Shown: positions 22,699 through 34,470, numbered from the stretch's first letter. The stretch: DNA of 64,000 bases from Leuctra nigra (GCA_934045905.1 OW203764.1:23307109-23371108); one strand, 5' to 3'. A program made the numbers and translations. Notes: a model not told the origin generated them from the letters alone.

Positions 22699-25054
22699 CC
22701 CAGAAAAAACACTCCGTGTAAAAATACCAGCCAAGTCTCTTTAACTATAAAAAAAAATAGACGAAATCTAAAAATTCAGCACTGAAAAGGAGTGATATCA
22801 AAAAAGGAGCCAAATCAACGAATTTTCCAAATTTTAATCGTACCATTGAAATAAAAATATCAACCCCCGAGAAATACTTAAAAAAAGGACTTGGCGCATC
22901 GTTTTTTTAAAGACACTTTTCTATCCTAAAAGTATAGGAAGAACTCTACAAGTATATTTTCCTGAGTATATCACATTCATTATCGACGAATCATACTACG
23001 TTTTAATATAACTAGTACTCTTACCTACTGGCAGTTTTGGTATTTTGTCAATATTCAGAGGAAATAAACGGATAAACGAATAACGAATAAACGGAAGCGG
23101 CCTAGTCTATTCGTTATTGCCACTATTTCTAGGGTCATATTAATCAATCATACTTCTCAATATCGTGACTGAGGGAAATAGCGAAAGCGCTCATTACAAG
23201 AAGGCCGTCAATGAGATTTGTATAAGTGACTAGTGCACTGAGCCATGCTGCTCAAATAATTACTGACTAGATTTTTATCTAAAGTAATACGTTATGTAAT
23301 TTATGAATTTTTTTGGTATAAAATGTTAATTAATAGCAATTAATTACACGGCGAGAAGGTTCAAAGTATAATGCTGTAGTAGGTATGTTGATGTACCCAC
23401 AAAACTATAGGTACCTACCAATCACAAACACAACTGTTCTGTATTTATTGCTTGTAAGACAATGCTATGTTTCTTTGCGTACTTATATTTAAATTTAAAA
23501 TATTTTACAGAATGTTCAATATTTAATTTGAAAGTTTTGTCCCAATTTTTCTAGGCATTTCTGAACTACGTAGTATGTGAGTGTCATAAGCTTAAGAATA
23601 GAAAAATGTCTTTAAAAAAACGATGCGCCAAGTCCTTTTTTTAAGTATTTCTCGGGGGTTGATATTTTTATTTCAATGGTACGATTAAAATTTGGAAAAT
23701 TCGTTGACTTGGCTCCTTTTTTGATATCACTCCTTTTCAGTGCTGAATTTTTAGATTTCGTCTATTTTTTTTTATAGTTAAAGAGACTTGGCTGGTATTT
23801 TTACACGGAGTGTTTTTTCTGGGATATCACTTCTTTTGTTAGTTTATTCATACAGCTTGTAGCACATGTCCGAGCAGGGACTAATTTCTTTAAAAAAATA
23901 CGCCTCAACCGATTTGGTTACTATGAAAAGTTGCGTTTGGTATAAGATGAAAATGATTATCCAAGAAGAATAGCTTAAGTTTCGTTATAATCGATCCAGC
24001 CGTTTTCGATACATGACGTCACTTCCGGTTTTGAAATAGCGGCCGAATTCCGGTATAGGTAATAAGAAAACAATCTAGTTTTATCTAGTTGATACCTTCA
24101 TGAACGACCATCTGAATTCCTAATCCCTATATTTCCGTAAAATCGGTCATGCCGTTTGTAATATATGACGTCACTTCCGGTTTCATTTAGTGGTTCCTGC
24201 CGCCATTTCCGGTACCATTAATTTATTTATTCATTTTTCACAATTGATTTTTCAAATAAATAGCAGAATGAATACGCAGGAGCTAGTTCAGTTGCAATCG
24301 GTACAGGCGTTTTAGATATATGACGTCACTTCCGGTTTCAGGAATGGCGGCCGAGAACACTGCTACCTTGAATATATAAATTGTATTGTCTATGTTACAA
24401 TGTAAGTTAATTATGTACGTATTTTAAGTATAATTTGTTGAAATAAGTTAAATATTGCGTATTTATGACGTCACTTCCGGTTTAGAAAATAAGAAAATAA
24501 TATTTTTTTTATTGATACTTCATATAGATGACCATCTAAATCGAATGGCGCTAATTTCGTTCTAATCGGTCCAGACGTTTTTGAGTTATGACGTCACTTC
24601 CGGTTTCAAAATGGCGGCTTCCGGTTGGTTTTATAAAAAGGCACCTCAGACGCCAAAAGTGCACATGTGGTAAAAATTTCAGGTCGATCGGTTCAGCCGT
24701 TTAGGCTGTGGCGGTGATAGCGACGTTTCGTGATATCATCAGAATCATCATCATCTTCAGAATCAGAAAGTGGTGTAATTTCACTGTTTTCTCGGTCCTC
24801 TAGCGCGCAAATGGCATAACCTATTGTTCCCAAATTTGGTATATGTAGTGGGGTGGGCCATAGCTCGAAATTAAGATATTTCGCAACAATGTGAGATTTA
24901 CCAATTTTGAGATCCAGTAGGCCGAAAATGCCATGTTGTTGCTTACAGTAAAAGTGTTTGGTCTGCTCCTCAGTTTATTAGGCATTTACGGTATGTTGAG
25001 TGACTGTGAGTGTATAGTACGACTTGGCTGGGTGGAGCGACCGCTCCACTAGAT
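22699..25054 (+). mobile_element. Composite foldback / CRE-ETS / hairpin-ended element, copy 2 (2.36 kb)
   Basis: The foldback arms are 22699-22911 and 23611-23823 (213 bp each). They enclose about 700 bp that do not resemble the centre of copy 1. The body follows with five exact TGACGTCACTTCCGG sites at 24014, 24166, 24321, 24466 and 24589 (spacing 152, 155, 145 and 123), most followed by a GGCGGC-type block. The 3' region closely matches copy 1 and ends in GTGGAGCG-AC-CGCTCCAC (25032-25049) plus TAGAT. TGACGTCA is the CREB/ATF core and ACTTCCGG an ETS core. There is no coding capacity. Confidence 0.7.
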
Positions 25055-25296
25055 TCCCTTCCACCAAATTTAAGTTTTTGACGTGCTATAATCAAAAGAG
25101 TTACAATGAAAAACGTGAATGAAGTTCACGCTCTTGAACAACTGCTGGTTGTATTTAACAAAGATAACAAATACATATTTGTAATATTGTAATATTTGTA
25201 ATAAACTTTGTTGAATCGTCTCTCTGAAGAAAAAAATATTGCCTTACTGTGTTAGTTATCAATATTACATTTACATCTTATCATGTTAAGACTCTG
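25055..25296. other. Short AT-rich spacer
   Basis: Lies between the composite element and the SINE. TAATATTGTAATATTTGTAA is low-complexity sequence. No gene. Confidence 0.4.
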
Positions 25297-25575
25297 CTTT
25301 TTTGTCTGGGGCTTAACGTCGCACTGTTCTGCAGCGAGGCTAATGGCGACGGATGCTTGATTATGATGATGATTGGGAGATGATGGTGAAGAGTAGGTAA
25401 GGTGGGAAGGTGGGAAGGAGCCGGCCGTGGCCTATTAATAGGGTACCTTCCCAGCATTTTGCCTGTCGACTGAGGGAAAACCACGAAAAAAACTACAGTC
25501 AGGAAGGACGGGCGCGGGAATCGAACCCGGGCCTCCGGAATACAAGTTCAGAGCGTTAACCACTCACCCAACCTG
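25297..25575 (-). mobile_element. tRNA-derived SINE, minus strand, full-length
   Basis: On the minus strand it reads GGTTGGGTGAGTGGTTAACG (A box), GAACTTGTATTCCGGAGGCC, CGGGTTCGATTCCCGCGCCC (B box), TTTTCGTGGTTTTCCCTCAG, then a pyrimidine-rich body with TCATCATCATAATCAAGC. The tail is GCACTGTTCTGCAGC in complement. It is the most complete copy in the window and matches the one at 2809 closely. Confidence 0.85.
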
Positions 25576-27515
25576 TTATCACGAAAAACAGTGTTAAGTA
25601 AAAAACAGTGTAATCTTGCGCCACTGGTAGCGCACTTGTTAGTAAATTATTACAAAGTGGGTGCATTATTGAAGTCCAACCAATCCACTTAGCATGAAAC
25701 AAGAACACAATCAATACACTCTCCAGCAAGAAGGAGGGAGAAGGAAGATAAACAAGTTGACCGAGTGTAAAATTCCCTGGCATTTTGTCATCGTGTTCGG
25801 AAAGAAGGAGGGGGTGGGGAGGGGGGATGCGTTGTTGACCTACTGAAGAAAATGAGGGCGAGATTCCTTGGAGGCGTTGTCAAGGATTAGAGCGTAGGTG
25901 TGCAGGAGCAGAAAGAAGGATTAAAAGTATGTGGAAGGAGCAGATGTGGGTGGAAGTAGCTTTACCCGAGACGACGAGCTAAGTAGATTTCAAGGTAGCG
26001 GGAAATATATACGTGTTCTTGAGAGAGACGGAGCTTGATAAATGAAAGTCTGAAATGCAATTTGTCTTATGGAAATGAAATAAACTTCTTGTGTGTTTAG
26101 TTCTTTGATTGATGACAAGGTATGTAAGTACAAGGTGTATACAAGTTAGAAATCACGACTCCTCCATGATTTATCAATTCGATCTCAGTTTGTGTGTTTT
26201 AAGTTACCCCCGACAAACTGTTTCTAGTTCAATTAAATCTAACACTTTTAACTGTTTAATCGTAATATGTATATTATAGATAGTTTAAAACTATAGTTAG
26301 AAAAAATATTGGAAGTTATCATTATACGAAAGTCAAAGAAAATATAAGTACAAACTTGGCCATGGAAAGTTCACAACATGCAAAATAACAATAATTGTAA
26401 CTTAATGATTTAAGGTCTCGATGATAATCCAATGCTGGCTTTTGATTATAAGGATGCATCATTGAATCATGACTGAAGATCAAGGTATAATTCAAAAGAA
26501 TAAAACGTTCAAGACAAGTTTGTGAAAACAATATCTGACAAATATAAAATTAAAATTAATTCATTATGTAACTTAAAAAAGTTGATCGGATTTGTGTCTT
26601 GATTTTAAAAAAGAGTTTAATAAGGGCAACTAGCCATTTGCTTGTCCACTTTCAACAATTGTATTGTCTTTAGCACCGTACGGGTACGAGGTCTCGCATC
26701 TGAGTTCACGGGTAGCAAATCGAGACAAATGAGAGCTTGCGTTGGCGTACATACAATCAAATGATTAATGCCCGTATAGGTATGTGACGAGGTGCTGATG
26801 AGGTATTAATTAATAATTAGTTGGCTATATACACATGCAAAATTGCAGTATCCAATGAAGCAACTTGATATGTTATCATAATCAACACCTTAATTATAAT
26901 TAATAATATTGGTTACTCATTAATAGCGCAATTTATCAAGGTAAATACGCTCATTAGGTCTACGCAATTTCAATGTCATAATGTCCACAGCTCAGAACTT
27001 CAAAGATGGTATCAATCGATTCAATAATAGAGCATACCTATTATACGTGAAATATGATAGAAATCAATATCATTTTAAGTTCCATTTCAAAACATTTACG
27101 TCGTGTGAGATAAGCTGCTAAGAAAATACTATAATGACAAGAGAAAACATAATAAATTCACCCAATGTCCAAAAAATATTTTAAAAAACTTGGCAGGTTA
27201 TTCAATTTTCCGCCTAATTTAAAAAGTTCATTAGGACGCTACTGCCTTGGCATTAGAAACTAAGAAACTGTTAAAACTTAACTATTGATTTAACAGAAAA
27301 TTGAAAAACGAGCCACGCTTATTGTTTAAGTTATTTTTATTTTCTCTCAAGTGTTTTTTTTTTTTTTTGTAATAAAGTAACACGTCGATATATTTATGAT
27401 ATTCCATAAGCCAAGTTTTCCTTATCAACTTCCAGGAAATCCTATCACATTTCTTTGTGTTATCAATGTCAAATCAGTCAATGCGATTCTTTTCTCTTCT
27501 TGTTCAATAACGCAG
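25576..27515. other. Intergenic sequence
   Basis: A purine-rich G patch (GGAGGGGGTGGGGAGGGGGG, about 25808) lies near the left end; the rest is AT-rich. Short minus-strand ORFs at 25556-25783 and 26322-26531 have no support. Confidence 0.35.
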
Positions 27516-27765
27516 CTTGCAACGTGATGATTGGCCGATTGCTCCTGGGCTCCCGGGTATAAGATCTCAAGTTTCCTTCGCCGACAATCGAGTTATGAAA
27601 TCACGTGGCTTGGCAATCAGTTTGAACAGCGTGGAATATTCCGACCAGCTCGGGACTCGAAGCAGAGACTCCGTGGACAAGAAGCTGTGCATAAAGATGA
27701 GGACGCGGCCAATACGGATGACGTCAGTTGAGAAGATGGGATCAATATTCATCAATGCCAAGTGA
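27516..27765 (+). other. Candidate terminal exon, unrecognised
   Basis: A pyrimidine-rich run and CAG (27484-27515: CTTTTCTCTTCTTG, then AACGCAG) make a fair splice acceptor. One frame then stays open for about 82 codons to a TGA at 27763. A second plus frame (27531-27731) and a minus frame (27567-27761) are also open, so the true frame is undecided. The second plus frame looks the more protein-like by eye (ITWLGNQFEQRGIF, acidic C-terminus) but is closed off from this acceptor by a stop at 27528. Balanced GC sets the stretch apart from its surroundings. I recognise no family. Confidence 0.22.
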
Positions 27766-28574
27766 TCAGCAGAGAAGATAGAAAATAGATGCGCTCAAAG
27801 TGATATATATAAATAAGTAATCTTTGAGTTGAAAAATTGAATGAAAAATCTAGATTTTGGATTAGCTTTTTCTTCTCTCCTTCCTTTCTATACCTCGTTA
27901 GTTGTTTGTTTCTTGGTATAAGAGTACTCAAATATAATATGTACCTACTACATAAAATCAAGAAGAATAAAAATAGAGATAATAGATTCATTCAGGTTGC
28001 ATTCGAGATCAGCACTTGTTTCCAAACAAGGTACCAGGATTTTGCTACGTTGCCAAGTAAAGTATTGGATCCTGGAATTTACGACTTATGATAAATGTCA
28101 ATAGGAATATTATTTCAATTACATTCCATGTACGAGTTTGAATAGTATGTTCCAGGAGTATTAAAATTATAAAATTTATTGAATTATTAAGCACCTTTCA
28201 AAATTAGTACTTAATCATGCTCATAATTACTTTAGTCTGTGTCATGGCGTGGTGATCCAACAGTAGATTAGGAATTAAGAGTCCAGTATACTTAGCGAAA
28301 TAGTCGTGTCTACAGCACGTACGGCCACTTTTGTTATCTGAACGCGGCTTGTCCGATTGTCTTCTAAATGTCACTGGTTAGAGATAAATAGTAAATGCGT
28401 GTATCTACTGACGAAAGTATTTAAACTTTTTTTTCGTTATTTCGTAGTAGTGGTGCCAAAATTCAAAAAAATTACCCCTGTTCCTCCGCAACAAGCAAAA
28501 TAATATTTTTTGGGAAGCACTGGCGACACAGATTTTGAAGTCGATCCGACTAACCGTCTTAAAAATACAGGCCT
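27766..28574. other. AT-rich intergenic sequence
   Basis: Short ORFs on both strands overlap each other (27752-28091) and look like chance. No repeat family was recognised. Confidence 0.35.
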
Positions 28575-28662
28575 GCCCAACCATCATCATTCCCCTTCTT
28601 CATCTCCCAATCATCATTATCATTCATTCAAAGCCTTGATGACGAACAGTGTAACGTTACCA
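28575..28662 (+). mobile_element. SINE 3' fragment
   Basis: CTTCTTCATCTCCCAATCAT, CATTATCATTCATTC, then GACGAACAGTGTAACGTTAC reproduce the last part of the SINE body and tail. The head is missing. Confidence 0.55.
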
Positions 28663-29990
28663 ATTATAAACGTAATCGGATATCTTTGAGACGGACTTGC
28701 CAACGGTGAGAGAAAGCTGCCTTGCAATATAATTGGATAATATCCCAGAGTACTGAATGACCTTTTTAACTTCTCAGATTCTGTCAGCCGGCTCTTTTCA
28801 AGTCCAATCACAAATCCACGTGTGGCACCGACCAAACCAAACAGAAAATCACAACTTCATGAATTAGAAATGGTATATAAGAAAAGTGATAAAAACTGTG
28901 GTAGTTCCTAAAACCCGCGAACTTTTAGGAGCTTTAAGACGCCATGTCTATTGGAATGCCTCATCGATATGACCGGGGCATTCAAGAGTCAAACCCTCGG
29001 CCGATATCTTCAAATCGAGAAGCTCACCTCCAACGCTTCCAAGGCCCGGCTTAGGGGTCGATGGGCGGCGGGTGGCTGGTTGAGAGGGGGGGGGGGGGGG
29101 CTCAAAACCCCGAAGTGGGGATCGATCTTGTGTACTGCTTGTAGCATCCTGCGGGTCCCCAAGGGGTTACTTACTTCAGATGTTTGACATTCCGAACTAT
29201 TGGAGGGGGGGGGGGGGGAGCCATATGAGTCACATAAGACAAACCATCCTAGAAGATTTTTTTTAATAATTTTCAAATATTTCGTAAATATATTAAATTT
29301 TTCTTGAAATATTAATTATATTTTGTTTGAAAGAAAGATTTAATGACACCTACACCGACACCACTTATACAAATTTATAAGTATGGTCATTAAACAAGTT
29401 TGAAAGGGAACGTTCCCATATTGTTGAATCGTTGATTCAGATTTTCTCACTCAAGATATTGATACGGATTGAGTTTTGTACTTCGTATTTGTTTTTGACT
29501 ACTAAACCGAGTGTTAAGCTTAACATTGTCAACATCCTATTTCATATTAATGTTTTGTATATTCTCAAAACCACCTATTGTACTCGTCGACCTCAATCCT
29601 AGTGTATAATCCTGGAAGTACAGGGTTTCAACTCAAGGCCGACGAAATCGATTCGGGTTTCGTCAAACATCCAACCGCTTTAAAATGCTCATCTCAAGCG
29701 CCTCTTTTCCGAGATAAGTTCGATTATTTCCTCATCATTCGTCAACCAACAACAACATAATTATTATCAGACGTCACTGCCAAATTGCAAGTCAGTGTGT
29801 AAATAAATACTATTATTAACTGGTAATAATTAAAGGCGCACAAACATCATAGTGGGTGACAAGAACGTCATTGGACTAATTAAAGTTATCAACCCTCTTA
29901 AATTGAACCCTGTCAGTCCAGCTACTAATTAACCCAGCTGCGAGGGCCTCATTGCGACTATTTTAGATCGGATCTCTAATTTTTCTTGAT
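28663..29990. other. Intergenic sequence with two long G runs
   Basis: A moderately GC-rich patch (28940-29180) carries overlapping ORFs on both strands, interrupted by G runs near 29090 and 29206 that account for the glycine- and proline-rich readings. The remainder is AT-rich. A 60-codon ORF at 29578-29760 has ordinary composition but no splice or homology support. Confidence 0.3.
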
Positions 29991-30421
29991 ACTGGTTCTA
30001 CAGTTTCTCCATTTTTGATATTGTGCTAAGAGACCATCCTATCTGGTTTGCAGTATGATTTTTGAACGACATTCTCTAGTTTGCTTTCATTTTGGTGCTT
30101 GCAAGGTTATCAATAACAACATGTGTTCATAATTTATTCATTTTCAGCTAAATAGGTCAAGATTTTAAAGATTTATTGACATTTTATGCAATTTAAAATA
30201 GTTAAAGATATGTATCCAAAAGGAAGTGCACCGCAACTTGATCACTTGCACACGAATTTTTTTCACTACATGAGTGTAGATGGCTGCTACTTACTAAGTG
30301 TAAATGCAAGTAATATATAATGTATTTGTTATTTAAAATGATTGATTGACTCGTGTTAGTTAGTATATTGGAAACTTTAAGTTCGATCCTACCGTTGCTC
30401 GCTCATCAACGCTGTACAGAA
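29991..30421 (+). mobile_element. Decayed Helitron-like copy
   Basis: Body phrases TTTCAGCTAAATAGGTCAAG, TTATTGACATTTTATG and a right end TTGCTCGCTCATCAACGC, then TGTACAGAAAG, match the family order but with many changes. The CTAG terminus is lost. Confidence 0.45.
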
Positions 30422-30597
30422 AGTTATCATTTATAAGTAAACTACGCGACCGCGTAACCTCACGACATGGTACATTATAATTATTTTGACACTTATAGTC
30501 AAATATGAACGATGAACCTTTATACTCAACATGTCAACGATAATCCTGTTGATGAACTTGACTTCAAGTGGAAACTTTATGTCGTCTGCTATTTGAG

Positions 30598-31203
30598 TTT
30601 ATAAAATTAGCAGGTAAAAGTTTGCTCGCATCTCCCCAGTTCCTGATACTTCTGAAGCTTTTAAGAATATTACTAAGGAATAATGGTCCTTCAGGTGAGT
30701 AAATATCAGTAGGTAATTAAGTCTAAAAACAAAGATTATCATCCATCTTTGACTCTGTAGATTTATTATCACTCATATATTTACGAAAGATATGTAATTT
30801 AAAAGTATTACCTTCCCGTTGATGTAGGCAAATAAGATGTCGTCAGTAAAGTATTTACATCGAACAGCTTCGAAAATGCTAATCCATCCATTTTTCAAAG
30901 AGTTTATATTTTCTATCGATTAGTTTATTCAAAGTTGTAAAACCGAACGCACTCTTGTTTACAAATAACTTCCACATTAGATCCGCATTTGCTGCGTGAA
31001 TGTGACTGAGAATGCGTCACGGTTAAGTCCTGTCGGATGCACGAGGGCTGGTGGTGGAGGTGCCGTGCTCAATCGAATTCTGACGGCTGAAATCAAGCTC
31101 TCGCGTGCTCAACTGGTTTACACAGTTCGCTTCTTGAATAAAATAGCTTATCAATTCCTAGTAATTCTACTGTCGATTTTCAGGTCAAAATACCAATAAA
31201 ACA
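30598..31203 (+). other. Possible small two-exon unit, unrecognised
   Basis: A TATAAAA box (about 30601) and a CCCAGTT initiator-like site lie 5' of an ATG at 30683 with a four-codon open stretch (MVLQ) ending at a strong donor, CAG|GTGAGT (30694/30695). CACATTAG at 30980 is a plausible acceptor. From 30981 a phase-compatible frame runs 72 codons to a TAA at 31197-31199, which overlaps an AATAAA at 31196-31201. The predicted product has a hydrophobic C-terminus (FLNKIAYQFLVILLSIF). No family is recognised and each signal is common by chance. Confidence 0.18.
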
Positions 31204-32049
31204 CTTGTCTATATTATATTATTTATTTTACATTTCTTGTACTCTAATAAGACCACAATGTCGACCGTTTAATTTTATACATTTTATTCAAAAATTTAAT
31301 GAACGGACTTATCAATTTCAACATTTTTGCTCGCATTTAAAACAAAGTTAAAAACTGTTATAATTTTTTCAGAGATTCTAGACTCAATGTTCCACGATTT
31401 GATTATGACTGCAGAGTGCATTTCCCGGAAACTGTTTGCATGTTTAGTGAAGATTCCTGAATGTCAACTATAATGATTAATGTTACAAATCGTGTTTTTA
31501 ACACAAATAATAAATTAAACTCTTTTCTAAACGCACGCAAACTTTCTGCTTGATGTGTTTACGTCATTCATTTCTTCCGTCACAACCAACCCACAAATAA
31601 GTCCCAGAATCAACTCGGTCTTTTGGAATAATTACACTCTGATTTTTAATCCGTATCACAGTGTTGTTTTTACGCGTTTGACTTGTTTTGGTATCACTTC
31701 TAGTTTCTCAGGACAATAAAACAGTTCGTGTTTTTTCCACTCGAGTTGAGCCTACAGCTTTGAAGCCCCACAAGAGAAAAATATCACTTTCAGCTTTGCT
31801 TACCTTGTTTCGGTTTCTTATCCTAGTGATACTTTTTCCTGGTTTTAGAGAAATGTTCTTGAAGCTTAAAGGGGGTTTCAACTGTATCGACCGCACTACC
31901 TACAAAACTACCGCATCAAATGGATAAAAATACTGTAACAGAAACGAAAAAACCGTAACACACCCCACAAAATACACACAAACTTTAATTTAAAAAGAAA
32001 AACACACGTGTTAGTTAAACCATAATAATACTCCAATATCTCTGACCCC
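31204..32049. other. AT-rich intergenic sequence
   Basis: A 79-codon plus-strand ORF at 31688-31927 overlaps a minus-strand ORF; neither has splice sites or recognisable content. Nothing else was seen. Confidence 0.35.
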
Positions 32050-32400
32050 GTATTCTTTTCGTATTAGTCTGTTACCCGTCTCGTCCAGAGACGGTCTACT
32101 TCGGGACGGTCGCCATTTTACCAACGTATTGCTTCCAGAGAGTGCCTCCCTTCCTCCTCGCGCATGGGATTATGGGTTCTGACGTCACACGCTATGGAGT
32201 TGCGGAAAAGCGTTGCCATGACAACGCAATGTCGCGTTTGCATTTCCACGCTACCCCCGACTCGACTGCCTAGCCATATAGACGTCTCGTTGGCAACGAT
32301 ACTTTACCCGTCAATGATAAATATTTATCAACCGAGTTAAGTATGAAATCAACTAATGTTGCTATGGTTACGGTTGGTGACATTTTAACTTGTTTGATAA
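32050..32400. promoter_or_regulatory. CpG-rich promoter-like region with RFX X-box
   Basis: Against an AT-rich background this block is rich in CpG. It contains GTTGCCATGACAAC (32212-32225), which fits the RFX X-box consensus RYYNYYATRRNRAC at every position. It also has TGACGTCAC (about 32180; CRE core), GCCATTTTA (about 32112) and a second weaker X-box-like site, GTTGCTATGGTTAC (32358-32371). X-boxes of this kind mark ciliary gene promoters in animals. No first exon could be defined on either strand, so the driven gene, if any, may lie outside what I can resolve. Confidence 0.4.
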
Positions 32401-33176
32401 GTTATTATTGGAGCTGCGAAAGGGGTTAAGCCACACAAATTGAGTTTTCAAACGTGGTAATCGGTTAAGCCGTGGGATCGGATTTAGTGTCAGGAGGTGG
32501 ATTGATCTTATAAATATTCCCAGCATATGTATGGGATTAGATAAAGTTGTGGCTTAATAATGACATACATGCTGAACTTTATTGAATGCAAATTGTTATA
32601 GCTCGTATTCTTTTCATGAAGAGTTTCTTGACACGCCCGGCGATTTCCCATTCAAATGCAACAAGAATGTGAATTACATAACACTTTTTAGACCACATTT
32701 CCACATCTTTCCGACAATTTCCCTAACCCATAATTAAAAAAATTATGTCGTAAGAACTTCAAAACTTCAAACTCTTGAAGTTTTCTGAACTTCAAAACAT
32801 GCTGGATATAAATCAATTGTATACATACTTCAATGAAAGCGATGACTTTACGAATATTAAAGTTTGCATCTACAAAACTGACGTTACAAAGGGCCGTCCT
32901 CTTTGCACCTCCCACTGTCCTATAGCAGCAAACTGTCACACCCTTCCACCATCTCGAGCGTGCCAAAGATATAATCTTCAACATTGCCCATATTAATCAT
33001 TTAGTCAACATCGTCACTTCAAGGATTAGACAAAACTGATTAAAAACACTAAAATTAATTCCAACTTTAACTCAATAAGTTTAATTTACATATACTACAT
33101 TCACATCCACAGTAACGAAAAAGAAAATGATGCTCTAATTTGTGTTACAAATTTGATGAACTAAAGATAGGATTGA
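32401..33176. other. Intergenic sequence
   Basis: Overlapping plus and minus ORFs around 32688-32996 share the same bases and neither has splice support. A GAAGTTTTCTGAACTTC hairpin-like patch (about 32777) is short. No gene is called. Confidence 0.35.
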
Positions 33177-33450
33177 TATTCCAGCCAAATCTCTTCAACA
33201 AAAAGAAAACAGTCAAACGTTAATTTAAAATCAAGAATACTTTGCGCATCGCTTTTAGTGCTTTAGGAATATTTGACTTCACCGCACTTCTATACAATTA
33301 TTTTACACGATGTGCTAAGTACTTTTTGAGTTTTAAATTAGCGTGTTGACTAGGTCAGTTTTATTTTATCTCATCACGTTTCAGTCTTAAATTTTATTTT
33401 TTTAGTTGAAGAGATTTGGTTGGCTTTTTTACTCGTAGTGTTTTATGGGA
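33177..33450. mobile_element. Decayed foldback, same arm family as 8437-8839
   Basis: The left arm (CCAGCCAAATCTCTTCAAC to TTTGCGCATCG) and the right arm (CGATGTGCTAAGTACTTTTT through TTGAAGAGATTTGGTTGGC to TAGTGTTTTATGGGA) are recognisable, with many mismatches. The CRE-ETS body does not follow, so the foldback can occur alone. Confidence 0.6.
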
Positions 33451-33481
33451 CTTCTTCTAACGTGATATATTTGACCATGCA

Positions 33482-33820
33482 ATGAATGCTCTTGTTGAAG
33501 TAATATTTCCAACAGTTATCTTAGCTCTGATCAGATTTCCCACTTCGGTCGCCAATCATTGCGTTCAGCCTCTTCAATTGACACAATGGAAACTCAATCC
33601 CGATTCAATCGAACTGCGCCGAATGTATTTTAACCAAGCTCACACGACGATTTCTATTTATTTGCCATACTCAATAAAACTGCTACTGCCAAGCTCCTGT
33701 TTTGATCTCAGTGACCTAGATATTTCTTCCTCGAAAACAACCCTTATTCCAGATGCTCTAGGCGTAGGGAGCGACCATAGAACAACCCTCGAAACAACAT
33801 CGATTCAGGGAATAGACTGA
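33482..33820 (+). other. 112-codon ORF, unrecognised
   Basis: This is one of the longest ATG-to-stop stretches outside repeats. The N-terminal region is hydrophobic (VEVIFPTVILALI, about residues 5-17), the middle is mixed and the end polar. Composition is balanced. The ATG lies 31 bp beyond the foldback relic. There is no TATA box, splice acceptor or poly(A) signal at fitting distance, and I recognise no domain. A chance ORF is as likely as an exon. Confidence 0.2.
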
Positions 33821-34208
33821 CAATGGAGACTGATGTTTTACGTTCGCTCCTTCTTTTTTGGGACATTAAAAACTCGTTATTATTGGTTTTATAAGTCGGT
33901 TTCCCACAAAGTCATGAGTTTCATATGGGCGAATAGTAAATGTTAATCCATCTTTTCATATGAAATAATAATCAATATATCCGATGAAATCGTTCTTCAA
34001 AGACAGAATTCTTTCGGAAATATCTAGTCTTTATAAATTTCTAAACCCAGCCCTTCTAGAATCTAAACATTTATATTAATTTATGTCTTGATAGGATTAC
34101 AAGACACAAAACAAGAATTAAAGAATGCGTAACTTCATTCTAATAGAATAAATATCGTTCAAGTAATCAGTCCAGCATATTAGTAAGTTATCCACGTATC
34201 CAGGATTT

Positions 34209-34470
34209 GACTGAGCAAATTGGCTATGGCAGTAACGCCCTGGATCTTTACTCCGCAGTGCCCAGGGTTCGATTCCCGCGTCCGTCAGTCTTGACTGAAG
34301 CTTTTCGTGTTTCCCTCACTCGAAAGCAAGTTCTGGGAAGGTTCCCTATGACTGTAAGCCACTACCGCCTCCTTCTTTTAACACATCCTTCATATTCTTC
34401 ATCGTACCTGTTATCTATATTCGTCGCCATTGACCAAGTTGCCGAACAGTGCGATGATAAGCTCTGTTCA
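34209..34470 (+). mobile_element. tRNA-derived SINE, diverged
   Basis: The head TTGGCTATGGCAGTAACGCC and B box CAGGGTTCGATTCCCGCG are followed by GTCTTGACTGAAGC, TTCCCTCACTCGAAAGCAAG, TTCTGGGAAGGTTCCCTATG and the tail GCCGAACAGTGCGATGATAA. It is more diverged than the copies at 2809 and 25297. Confidence 0.75.

Noticed and set aside
29010..29276. Proline-rich minus-strand ORF and glycine-rich plus-strand ORF (also 44321-44542, 47037-47258 and 52148-52420)
   Set aside because: The proline or glycine stretches are translations of long C or G runs.
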